Below, one piece after another: positions 11,730 through 23,641 of a stretch of DNA of 64,000 nucleotides (position 1 is its first letter; each line of letters starts with the position of its first letter). A program made the translations under genes and the position numbers. The stretch covers positions 24,837,707-24,901,706 of the forward strand of contig CM060852.1 in the NCBI GenBank assembly GCA_030737835.1. The letters are read 5' to 3'. Under the pieces are notes generated by a model, which was not told where the DNA came from, did no database searches, and was given only the letters and a program-made list of their open reading frames with translations. The stretch comes from Acorus gramineus. Lineage: Eukaryota > Streptophyta > Magnoliopsida > Acorales > Acoraceae.

Positions 11730-12943
11730 CCCGGGCTAGGGTACTCCGTGTTCCTTGTTTGGTTGTCGGGATGTCCTATATCGGGACCTCACGCTGCCCT
11801 CCCAAGGATTCTTTCCCCGTTAATATTCCAACCTTGTTATAACTATTATGCATATTCCCCGCATCTTGGTTATGCGCCTGGAGGAATTCTAAGGAATTCA
11901 GGACATTAGAGTTGCTAGGATGTGTTGTCTGCGGATCCGAGTGGATCATATGCGATGGATAGGCTGTTCTGTTCCCTTCGTTGGATCCGTGTAGAGACTA
12001 CCCCGACGTTGGAAAGGTCGTCCCGTGCAGGGGCTCCCATCAGTAGGCGCCTCCTGATTTGGTAGAAGGACTGTGCTGAATGTGGGAGTGGCCAAACGAC
12101 CTACGGAGTGGGGAGAGACTATCGGTGGACCAAGGGTGACCAACAGCCTAGTCAGTCCCAAGAGCCTAGGTCACCTATTGAGGGTGAGGGTGAGGGTATG
12201 GTGGGCCGGCGATGTGGCGACCCACTGGATTGTAAGTCCCAATATCCTTGGTCACCCATTGAGGGTGAGGGTGAGGGTGTAGCGGGTGGCGGTAGCGACC
12301 CGCTGGTTTTGTGTAATTAGTCCCAACATCCTTGGTCACCTGTTGAGGGTGAGGGTGAGGGTGAGGGTGAGAGTATGGCGGTTCGGCGATGTGACGAACC
12401 CCTGGATTTGTGTTGTTTATGCCACTTTGAGGCTTGAGTAATGTGATTGTGGATTAATAATATCTAGTTGTGGTTAATATAAGCTGTGATGCATGGGTTG
12501 TGCTGTTCACTGAGCGTGTGGCTCACCCCTCGCATAATATTTTTCTCCAGTGTCATCTGAGTCGGATCTGGAGGAGGAGCTCCCCGAGGGACTTCATCAG
12601 TAGCGGAGTAGCGCCACGTCCCGCGAGTATCAGAGGCTATCAGCATCCCTTTTGCTTGTATGTATTATATTCCGTGCTTGGGCACGTGTTTGTGTATTAT
12701 TTGGATGTCTTTGTATATATATTGGCTCTCACAGGACAGTTGATTATGTATCGAGTCTGTAATATGTTTCGGATTACAGATTCAGTCTTTTAGCTTCTGC
12801 CTTTGGTGTATATATTATGTCAGCCCTGCTTTTATCTGTGTTGTCATTTTAGCTGTTGTGTGAGTATGTTATTGAACTCCTGTTTACTGATATCATATAT
12901 ACACCTGCCGCGTCCCGGGGTCGACCGGCCCTGGGGCGTGACA
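11730..12943 (+). mobile_element. Outer giant LTR, right part
   Basis: Begins with the second CCCGG target duplication and continues the outer LTR to GGGCGTGACA at 12943. It carries the GGGTGA tandem units (about 12160-12380), including one run of five. No primer-binding site or internal domain follows. Confidence 0.88.
12170..12380 (+). repeat. GGGTGA-array tandem units, potential G-quadruplexes
   Basis: Units of about 80-100 bp each carry 2-5 consecutive GAGGGT/GGGTGA hexamers, next to a TCCCAATATCCTTGGTCACC-like sequence and a variable CGACCC segment. The run near 12343-12374 has at least four evenly spaced GGG tracts. Equivalent arrays lie at about 650-775, 5640-5870, 6560-6690 and 18300-18640, with different unit numbers. 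Confidence 0.75.
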
Positions 12944-13600
12944 AACAACCTGCCACATAAGAAAAACTGCAGTTAGATAGGCTCCTTGGCCATTACTACG
13001 ACCATGCATGCATAATGTCTAACATGTGCTTGTAAAATTGTTAAAATGAACACCCTTAAATAGAATGATATCAAATATGATTATGTTTTCTCTAAAAGTA
13101 ATCACGGATGACTTTTTTTTATGCACAAGAGATGATCAGATGAGGGCACTTCAGTTATTCTTCATCAAATTTGTCACTCGATGAAATTAAAAACAATTTC
13201 AAGAACTGATATTATTCATCAAATGTGTCGGTCAATGCATATGATATTTATATGGAAAAATACAATAGCACTCCATCAAATTCTGATGCATCAACCCCCA
13301 TGTAACATTCTCTTTCTACATTATAAAAAGAAAAAACCATATAAGAGGCACATGATCTCCGACCAAATATGAAACTTAAGATCATATGTTTCCATGTAAG
13401 AAGCTATTCACCAAGCAATGGAAGCAGTGATATGTTCAAAGGCATTAATCAGTCATTCAAAAGCATATATTTCTACAACATAATTACAAATTCTGCCTAT
13501 ATATATATACACACCAACAAGGAATCCAATGAAGCATCGATTCCAATATAATATAAGAACTGCGAGTAAAATATGAGACTTTTTCGTATAACTCCTCTTA
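12944..13600. other. AT-rich intergenic DNA, nothing recognised
   Basis: No gene, RNA or element border is recognisable. The short ORFs have low-complexity composition and no homology I recognise. Confidence 0.5.
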
Positions 13601-16600
13601 AACATCAATAAATCCATTTTTTTAGATTTTCAAGCCCCAATTCCAACTTATTATCTATAAAATGTTATGTTATGTTATTTTATGTCTTCCCATTTTCTTC
13701 CCGCTAACTTATCATGACCTCTCTCTTTTTTCTTCTCTCTCTCAAAATTTCTTCTGACCTTAGGAAGGTCGATTATTCTTTGGTATAAATGATGCTTAAT
13801 TTGGTTCATCAAATCCATTTTATGTTGCAATTAAGCTTAATATATTGATTTTTTTCTTTGGTTCCTTTTGTTTAAAAAAATGGCCATGTTTATGTGTCTA
13901 TGCTGTTAATAGAAAAAAAATCTCAACTAATTAATTTGTTTTTCTTTAACAGATTCATCTTCGATTCTCTATTCTGGTTGAAAGTAGCACAACAGTGGAT
14001 CTGGTATTTATTCTTACATCTTTTGCAATATGATTTCATTATAATATTTTCATCATCACTTCTCTCTCTCAAAATTTCTTCAGACTTAAGGAAGGTGATT
14101 ATTCTTTGGTATAAATGATGCTTAATTTGGTTCATCTAATCCATTTTATGTTGCAATTAAGCTTAATATTTTTATTTCCTTTGGTTCCTCTTCTTTAAAA
14201 ATATTATTCTGTTTCGGTGTTTCTGTTGTTAAAAGAAAAAAATCTCAAATAATTAATTTGTTTTTCTTTAACAGATTCATCTTCGATTCTCTATTTTGAT
14301 TGGAAGTAGCACAACAGTGGTTCTGGTATTTATTCTTATATCTTTTGCAATATGATTTCATTATAATATTTTCGTCATCATAATAAGGTACTAATTTCTT
14401 TTCTATCTGATCTAATCATCAAATTATTATGATGTCCAGATTTAATTGACTGTTTACCCAGTTTAATAAATGAAGTTTCCTTTCAGAATTTTTTTTCTCA
14501 ATTTAGTTCTTCATGATACAATATGTGTAGCCGTCTTCACATTTTTTGATCTGGAGAAAAAATTCTTAAAATATATATATATTTTTGAATTTATAATGAT
14601 TGAATTCTATAGATTTTAGGATCTATATAAAGGACACGATGAGGTCTGTTTAATGTTTGGTTAATTTTCAATATGAATTTATCCATCTTCACTTTTTTTT
14701 TCATTTGCATGTTACATAGAAAATTTGATTTTTAAAAAAAATTATTATGATTGAATTCTATATAATTTAGAATATGTAGAAAAGATATTATGACATCTAT
14801 TTAAAGTTTAGCTAATTTTCAATATGAATTTATCCATCTTCATTTTTTTTTCCATTTGCGTGGTACAAAGAAACTTTGATATTATTCATATCTAAAAGTC
14901 ACCAAAAATTTAATTTCCTAGATTTTAGGGATTTTAGGATATATGTGAGTGATGTGATAATATATATTTAAATTTCTTATTTTCATTTGCATAGTTCAAA
15001 AATACTTTGGTGTTATAATTTAAGTTCTTCTATGCCATTTGTTTAACTTTTATCTTTTTATAATGAATTCATCCATGTTATCAATATTTCTTATTTTCAT
15101 TTGCATAGTTGAACAATGCTTTGATGTTAAATATTTAGATTCCTTTGATTTGATTTTATAACCCTCACTTATAAACATGATATTCTGATATCTCTCTGCT
15201 TAATTATAAAAGCAAAAAATTAATCTTATTAAAAATTGGATGTATAAAATAATCATATACATATAATTATAGGAAATTATTTATTCTAATGTATGAACAG
15301 CTGTATAAATCATTAAAATAACTTGAATATAATTTATTTTAATTAAATTATAATGATATTACATTTATCATATTTTAATAATCCAATATGTAAGGGTTAA
15401 AATTAGAATAGGATTGGATTTCAGTATATTTAAAATATGAATAGCATTTATTTCTTAGCTTCTTTTGAATATCATTTTACATGTATATTTTCCTAATCAA
15501 AATAGAGAGAGATTATTGTTTTCTTATAGAGTGTTGTACCTTGGATATCATTGATTTTACAAAAGGATATGAGTATAATGATAATGTTTTGGACAATGTA
15601 GTACCCCATTCGTGTATATAAATATTTTAATAATTATGAGAACACTACAATATTTTCATCATCATAATAAAGTACTAATTTTTTATTCTATCTAATCTAA
15701 TCATCAGAATATATCCAAATTTAATTACTTGTTTACCCAATTTAATTAACTTTTTAGTTATCTTTAGTTATCACCTCTCTCTTTTTTCCTCTCTCAAAAT
15801 TTCTTCTGATCTTAGGAAGGTCAGTTATTCTTTGGTATATATGATGCTTAATTTGGTTCATCTAATCCATTTTATGTTGCAATTAAGATTACGATTTTGT
15901 TTTATTTCCCTTGGATCCTCTTTTAAAAAAAAATTGCCTTGTTTCGGTGTTTCTGCTGTTAAAAAAAAACTCAAATAATTAATTCATTTCTCTTTAACAT
16001 ATTCATCTTCGATTCTCTATTATGGTTGGAAGTAGCACAACAGTGGATTGGGTATTTATTCATAAATATTTTGCAATGTGATTTCATTATAATATTTTCA
16101 TCATCATAATAGGATACTAATTTTTTTCTATCTCATATAATCATCAAAATATTACGATGTCCGGGTTTAATTGACTATTTACCCAATTTAATAAATGAAT
16201 TTTACTATCAGAAAATTTTTCCTAGCTCTTCATGATACAGGATGTGTGGCCGTCTTTAAATTATTTTATCTGGTAATCTTAAAATATATATATTTTTTTG
16301 AATTTATGATTGAATTCTATAGATTTTAGGATCTATATAAAAGACACAATGATGTCTATTTAAATTTTAGTTACTTTTCAATATGAATTTATCCATCTTC
16401 ATTTATTTTTTCGTTTGCATGGTACATTGAAAATTTGATTTTTTTTTAAATTTATTCTGATTGAATTCTATATATTCTAGGATACGTAGAAAAGAAACGA
16501 TGATATCTATTTAAAATTTAGTTACTTTTCAATATGAATTTATCCATCTTCAATAATTAATTCCGTAGATATTAGGGATTTTAGATATATCCAAGTGATG

Positions 16601-17756
16601 TGATGATATGTATTTAAATTTCTTATTTACATTTGCATAGTACAAAAATACTTTGGAGTTAAATTTTTTGTTCTTCTACGCCATCTATTTAACTTTTATC
16701 TTTTTATATTGAATTCATCCGTGTTATCAATATTTCTTATTTTCTGATATCCCTTCTTAATTATAAGATTAAAAAATTAATCTTATTAAATTTTGCATAT
16801 ATAAAATAATCATATACATATATTTATACAAATTTATTTATTCTAATGTATGAACATCTATATGCGTCATTAAAATATCTTGAATATAATTTATTTTAAT
16901 TATATTATCCTGATATTACATTTATCATATTTTAAGAATCCAATATGTAAGGGTTAAAATTAGAATAGGACAATATTAGAGTTATCATTTTTCAAAATCC
17001 ACTATGTAAAGGTTAAAATTAGAATAGGAATTGAGTTTAGTCTATTTAAATTATGAATAGGATTTATTTCTTAGCTTCTTTTGAATATAATTTACACGTA
17101 TATTTTCCTTATCAAAATAGATAGAGATTATTTATTTCTTATCAAAATGATCCAGGTTTATTTTCAGGCCCAAATTTTTTTTATTGTAATTAAAATTGGT
17201 ACACATAAAAATATTCTTATACATATAATTTATATAAAATTATTTTAATATATTATCATTGGCTTCTTGTCCGGCTCCATCATATTCTACTTCCATACTA
17301 CTCTTCAATCAAAACAAGTTACCAACATCCCTGAATATGATATAAAGAAACAAAATTATATTAAATTCATTCCATATACTACCCTTATTTAAGGTATTGG
17401 AAAAATTTTGTTACATAACATCCAACGTAATGGATAGGAGCCCTAATATTAACTTTGTTTCCTCAAAGAGAAAAGTGTTTATGTTTAATGCTGTATTTAA
17501 ATGATTTATTTATTTATTGTACATGTAGGTGGCATGCAACATGTATATTCCTACTACAATATAGAAAAAAAGGTTGCATTAGTTTATTAAAAATGATAAA
17601 CGTAATTTAGTTTTATAATAATTTGTTATTACCAAGATATCTGCATAGTAAAGTTAATTATCTGACAGTTTTAATTAGAAAAATTGTTAAATGAGGTATC
17701 AATGCTGTATCTTATTCCATTTTTCATGTCAGATTAGAGGAGGACAACAATCCTCA
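13600..17756. repeat. AT-rich repeat array with tandem and segmental duplication
   Basis: A block containing TTTCTTCTGAC, TTGGTATAAATGATGC and AGTAGCACAACAGTGG motifs occurs at about 13745-14020, 14070-14350 and 15790-16060. A longer segment of about 1.2 kb (14390-15490) is repeated at 16090-17110; both copies contain AATATGTAAGGGTTAAAATT. The end at 17276-17560 matches 2222-2540 and partly 21780-22020. No coding sequence is recognisable. The repeat looks old and diverged, and its class is unknown. Confidence 0.7.
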
Positions 17757-20700
17757 TCTCACGCCCCAGGCGTCCCCGAGACGCGGCAAGTGTACATAAA
17801 ATATCAGAATCTACACAGGAGGTCAATAATATATCATACACAAACAACCAGAATGACACACAGACAACAAAAGCATGGCTGACATGATATATACACCAAA
17901 TGCGGAAGATAAAGACTGAATCTGTAATCAAAACACACTACAGACTCCATACATAATCACATGTCTTGTGAGAGCCAATATACATACAAAGACATCCAAA
18001 TACAACACAAATGTGTGCCCAAGCACGGAAAATAATACATACAGGCACAAGGGATGCTGATAGCCTCTGATACTCGCGAAACGTGGCGCTACTCCGCTAC
18101 TGATGAAGTCCCTCGGGGAGCTCCTCCTCCAGATCCGACTCAGATGACACTGAAGAAAAATATTGTGCGAGGGGTGAGCCACACGCTAAGTGAACGGCAC
18201 AACCCATGCATCACAGACAATATTGACCACAACCAGATAATATTTAACATCCACAACCACATTACCATAGCCACAAATAACAACAATTCCTCAAACTAGT
18301 GGGTCGCTACCGCCCACCCACTACACCCTCACCCTCACCCTCAATGGGTGACCAAGGATATTGGGACTAATCAACATCCAATCACAAATCCAGTGGGTCG
18401 CTTCCGCCAACCCACTACACCCTCACCCTCACCCCTCAAGGGGTGACCAAGGATATTGGGACTAACTACACCAATCCAGCAGGTCGCTATCGCCAACCTA
18501 CTACACCCTCACCCTCACCCCTCAACAGGAGTGACATAGGATATTGGGACTGACAATCACCCATAGACAAATCCAGCGGGTCGCTCATCGCCAACCCACT
18601 ACACCCTCACCCTCACCCTACCATGGGTGACATAGGCTCTTGGGACTGACTAGGCTGTTGGTCGCCCTTGGTCCACCGGTAGTCTCTCCTCACTCCGTAG
18701 GTCGTTTGGCCACTCCCATGTTCAGCACAGTCCTTCTACCAAATCAGGAGGCGCCTACTACTGGGAGCCCCTGCACGGGACAACCTGTCTAACGCTGAGG
18801 TAGTCTCTACACGGATCCAACGAAGGGAACAGAACAGCCTATCCATCGCATATGATCCACTCGGATCCGCAGACAACACATCATAACAACACTAATGTTC
18901 TGAATTCCTCAGAACCCACCGGGGCGCATAACTACGATGCGGGGAACATGCATAAGGTTATAACAAGGGTGGAATATCATTGGGGGAAAGAAACTCGGGA
19001 GGGCAGCGTGAGTTCCCGTTATAGGACACCCCGACAACCAAACAAGGAACACGGTGTACCCTAACCCGGGTCTCACCGCTGTCCTCGCAAGGCCCCTCCC
19101 CTATAATATTTACTATAACATGCAATTTAACAAATACTAGCATTTAATTTAATAAATAAACTAGTAGGGCACATTCATCGGTCGGGCTTCCTAACATGGA
19201 AACAGGGGACATGGTGCATGGCTCATACCCATATCCTAAGGGTGTAAGTCCCTAACATGCAGAGTCTAGGGTAACATGCATTCTACATTTAAATCATACA
19301 AACATGGATTACATATTACTGCTGGTTAATATACATCCATGGTGCCCCAGGAGAGGTCGGTATACGCCCAAAATGCGTATAACGCCACTCAACTGGGTTG
19401 GATTGTCCCACTCACCGGTATCTGGGTCGTCGCGCGACCGTCCGTCCAGATCTGCAAGACAGACATTCAATATGGTGAGAACAATACATAAATACTCTAA
19501 AATACCCAAACATACAAAACCCACAACTAAACACCTAACACTCGGCAAACGTGCACACGACCTGCACGCACGCTAACCCGAGCACTCCGGCTACCACCCG
19601 CACGGCCGGCAACCACCCGCACGGCCGCTCGACCGCCCAGGTGCACCGCCGCGCCTCAGCCAACGCACCCCGCGCACCGCCGAACCTCCCGGGTGCACCG
19701 CGCGCCCCCTGCGCCCCAGCGCAGCCGCCCGCGCGCACCCCGCACGCCTCGTGTTGGCCCGCGAGTACCCCGCACGCCCCGCGCGCACCCCGCGCGCACC
19801 ACCTCGCTCCGCGCGCACCACCTGCCTCTACCCGCACGCACCACGCACGCACCGCCAGCTCCGCCCCGCGCGCACTTCGCGCGCACCACCAGCTCCCACA
19901 CCGCGCGCACGCCTGCCTCTGCCCAGCGCCCCGCGCGCACGCCCCACAGCGGTGCCCAGCGCCCCAGCGCCCAGCACCCTCGGCCAGCACCCGGTACCCA
20001 CGACCCAGCGCCCAGCGCTCAGCGCCCAGCACCCGGGACCCTCACCCAGCGTCCACGCGCACGCCCGCGCAACACGCGCCCAGCGCGCCTAGCAGCACGC
20101 GCCCCGCGCGCCTGCCAGCCTGCCCGCGCTGCTGCCCGCGTTGCCTGCCTGCGCGCGTCGCCGAGTGGCCCGAGCACCGCTCGCCTGCACGCCAGGGGCA
20201 CTGCCCGCCTGATGCCCGAGCGCCCCTGCCCTGCTCGCTTGCGCGCCCAGCCTGCTCGCCCGGCCTGCCAGCGCGCACAGCCCAGCTAGCCTACCCGCAC
20301 GCATCTCCCTGCACCCCCCGAGCGCACACGCTCGCGCGCCCAGCAAACTGGTGCACCTGCTCCCAGCCTACCCGAGCTAACCCTGCCAGCCTGCCCAGCG
20401 CGCACGCCCAGCCCTGCTGGCCTCCAGCGCCAGCCGAGCGCCCGCACGCCCAGCCCTGCTGGCTCCCAGCACCGCCCGAGCGCACGCACGGGTGCACGCC
20501 CGCGCGCACGAGCGCGCGCCTGCGCCAACCACTGCGCCTGCACCACCCTGCGCTGCTGCCCTGCCCGAGACAGCAGCCCGCCAGCCCGAGCTCCTCTACC
20601 ACCCACCTCCGACCACCACCACAGCCTCCGACCGCCTCCCACAGCCCTCCGGCGGCCACCCACCGCCGCCAACCTCCACCCAACCCCATTTCCACCCTCC

Positions 20701-21331
20701 TAGCATACATCTAGGCAAGAAAGAGAGGAAAAAGAGGCTTACCAAGGGGAGGAAAGGAAATCCGGTTGCTCTCCGCGCACCGAAACCTCTCCCAAAAGGT
20801 TTCCAACGCCCGGATCTACCTCCACCACCGAGATGGCTCAAATCAGGGACGAAGAGAGGGCGGACGGACGGCCAAATCTCGCCGGAATTGGGATTTGAAA
20901 CCACCGGGGTGTAGATCGGGACCCGATCTACACTTCCTAGGTTTTGGGTTTTTGGGTTTGAGGGGTCTAAGGGGCTCAAAAGTGAGAAAAGGAGAGAGGG
21001 GAGAGAGAAAATCCAAATGGTAGGGATGATGAATAGTGCTACTCGAAAATTAGATCCCACCTTTATATAGTGTGCGACTTAAAAACCCAGATACGCCCTG
21101 GAACTGCGAAATTTCGGGAACGTTACCGGAATTCGATGAAATTTTCGTGAGAGGCTTAAAATGGCACCAGGACACCAAATATGCAGTTAGATTTCCAATC
21201 GGAGTCCTCTAGCTCAGGACGATAGCTAACAGTCCAAAAATTAGCGGTACCGATCGAAAACCGAAAAAAACGAAAAACTGCCAGAACGCTCCAACGGTTA
21301 CCAGCAGGTTAAAAGTGACACATATATAACA
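17757..21331 (-). mobile_element. Stand-alone giant solo LTR (3575 bp)
   Basis: A complete LTR bracketed by the perfect 5-bp duplication CCTCA (17752-17756 and 21332-21336). It reads on the minus strand from TGTTATATATGTGTCAC (21331) to GGGCGTGAGA (17757); the last CA has become GA. GGGTGA units are at 18300-18640, an exon-like CTTGCAG...GTGAGT section near 19410-19465, a GC-rich block at 19555-20700, a GTAAG donor-like site near 20740 and a TATA box at 21061-21070. There is no gag-pol. The ORF of 387 codons inside it is a GC artefact, open on both strands. Confidence 0.92.
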
Positions 21332-21336
21332 CCTCA

Positions 21337-23640
21337 AAAGGAAAAAAAATTACTTGTTTATTTAAGCCTTCAAGTAGATCGAATCTATCATAAATAAATT
21401 TGTTTTCCTACTTTTAATATATATATATATGCCAAATTCTCTTTAACATGCTACATGAAGACAAAGAATATCTTCCTAATTAAGAGGGAATAATAAATGT
21501 ACGGATAAGCAACAAAATATCTAAGAATGTGTAAGACATTTTGTGTTAGAGAGCAAGACCTAAGATAGTTTAAGAAAAAGAAAAAAAAAGAATATGTCAT
21601 GTGTGGCTAATTGAAAGTTTCGCAGAATGACACATTTATTTTCTTATATGAAGATATGAATTTCGTTATTTTTTATTTTCACATTTTAAAAAGAATAGAA
21701 TAAGAAATTTTAATTATCTTATGATGTTTATTATACATTCAATTATTAATAACTTTACCTTCTTATGTTCTTATTATAAAATATTATCATCGGCATCTTC
21801 CCCTACAACATCATATTCTATTTCAAGACCATTTTTAAACCAAAACAAGTAAGTTTTCAACATCCCTGCATATAATTTTTAAAAAACAAAAATAAATTAA
21901 ATTAATTCCAGGTACTTCCCTTTATTCAAGTATTGGAAGGATTTTGTTACATGCAATCCAATGTAATAGATAGGATCCATAATAATTTTGCTTCCTCATA
22001 GAGAAACACTTATAAACTGTATACCAGCTTTAAATATTAATATATATATAAACTGATAATTAAATTTGAATGTCATAATATTATGAGGATATAATGGACT
22101 GCACACTGTTATAATATTTTTAATACTCTATTTTGATTAGTGAGGACATCAATACTCAAAAGGCTAAAAAATAAAATAAAAACATATTTATCATATTATC
22201 TTATCCTTAACGTCATAATAATCATAGATGGACACGGACGCACGGTTTTAAGAAGAATGACCAATTTATTTGAGCCTTGAAGAAAATCGAATCTATCATA
22301 AATCAAAATGTATACCAACTTTTAAAAGAGTCTACACACACACACAAATGTATGTCTATGTGTGTCTGTGCATATGCATTTATAGAAAACTATAAAAATT
22401 CTTTCAAAAATATACCTTGTTGACGTAAGCATATTCGTCATTAAATTTTAATAGACGCATATACGTCTCGTATTGGGATGGAAATGGATCTGGGTGTAAT
22501 ATCGCCTGAAAAAATTTTTATATATAACGAGCTTATAGATGCCTGACAATAAAAAAATTCAAATACGTATAATTTTAGTAATTTATTAATATAATTTTAT
22601 GATATATATAAAAGATTTGATTTGATGAAATGTATGTATTGGAATAAATAATGAATGAGATTAAATTGATGTGAATGGATTGTCATGAGATTAAATAAAT
22701 TGATAGGGGTAAAATGGTCATTTGAGTAAGATTAAAGTGGTGTGAATGGATTGTTATGGGATTGAATAGAATGAAATGATATTTAATCTATGAAAGTTTA
22801 ATTTTTTATTTGGATAAATGAAAATAATAAAATATTATTAGGTCAGATTATTATTGATTATCGTTTATTTTTTGTTCTGTGTTCAAACAATTAAAACTCA
22901 TGTTTTTATGACACAAATATTAATTGTTTATCGCGTGGATTATTTCAGTGACTCTGTATTGTGTCGTTTATCATCATCATCAAATATTTGTAAAAGGAGA
23001 ACATATCTGCAAGGTCAAAATTGTTTAGTCAACATTGAGGTATTTAATTATCTCTTAAAAATTTAATGACGTTAGTTATGTCAAAGAGATGCAATATCAA
23101 ACCTTTTTTTTAAGTAATGCTTTAATTACATATGCAATTGATTTGATTTTCTTATTCTTCATACATTAGTTTAAAAAAAATTATTATGTCCATTATCTTC
23201 TGTTTTCTTTTATAAGAATGGTATTATATATACACTAGGTTTCTCACCTAACAATTGTATTATTTTTTCTTTTCGTGTCTCATGTTTTCTTATTTTTATT
23301 TTTTGGATGATGGAACACTGTGATATTTTAAATGTTGCATGATGATTTTTTACTTATCAGATCATTATAAAATTTACGTTGGTTGTAGGACGTTTAAATT
23401 CTTGCATAAGAATATGAATTTTCTTCTTTTAAAATATATGATATTATATAAGAAGAAATATGTGTACCAATGATTATAAAATTAATTTTATTATCCTTGA
23501 ATAAATATGACATGAACATCTTTGAAGACAATTGCTAGGGACAAGATTACTAGAGCTATATGGATAAGTATGCGAGAATGACTAATTAAGAAAAAATGTT
23601 GAATATTGAGAATTCAATTCAAACAAGAAAGAAAGAAAGC
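21337..23640. other. AT-rich intergenic DNA with a repeat remnant
   Basis: The part at 21780-22020 resembles 2222-2440 and 17276-17480 of the old AT-rich repeat. A short segment near 22250-22290 echoes 21345-21385. A GATTAAA/GTGAATGGATTGT motif recurs at about 22650-22760. No gene is visible. Confidence 0.5.
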
Positions 23641-23641
23641 A

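Noticed and set aside
12170..12380. GGGTGA runs as interstitial telomere repeats
   Set aside because: The plant telomere repeat is TTTAGGG. These hexamers differ and always occur inside the LTR units.
13894..14135. ORFs of about 70 codons in both directions
   Set aside because: They lie in the AT-rich repeat and are not conserved in its other copies.
19551..20714. A 387-codon ORF on the plus strand
   Set aside because: It is antisense to the LTR, inside the GC-rich block, with long ORFs in other frames too. Its Pro/Ala/Arg/His repeats are composition artefacts.
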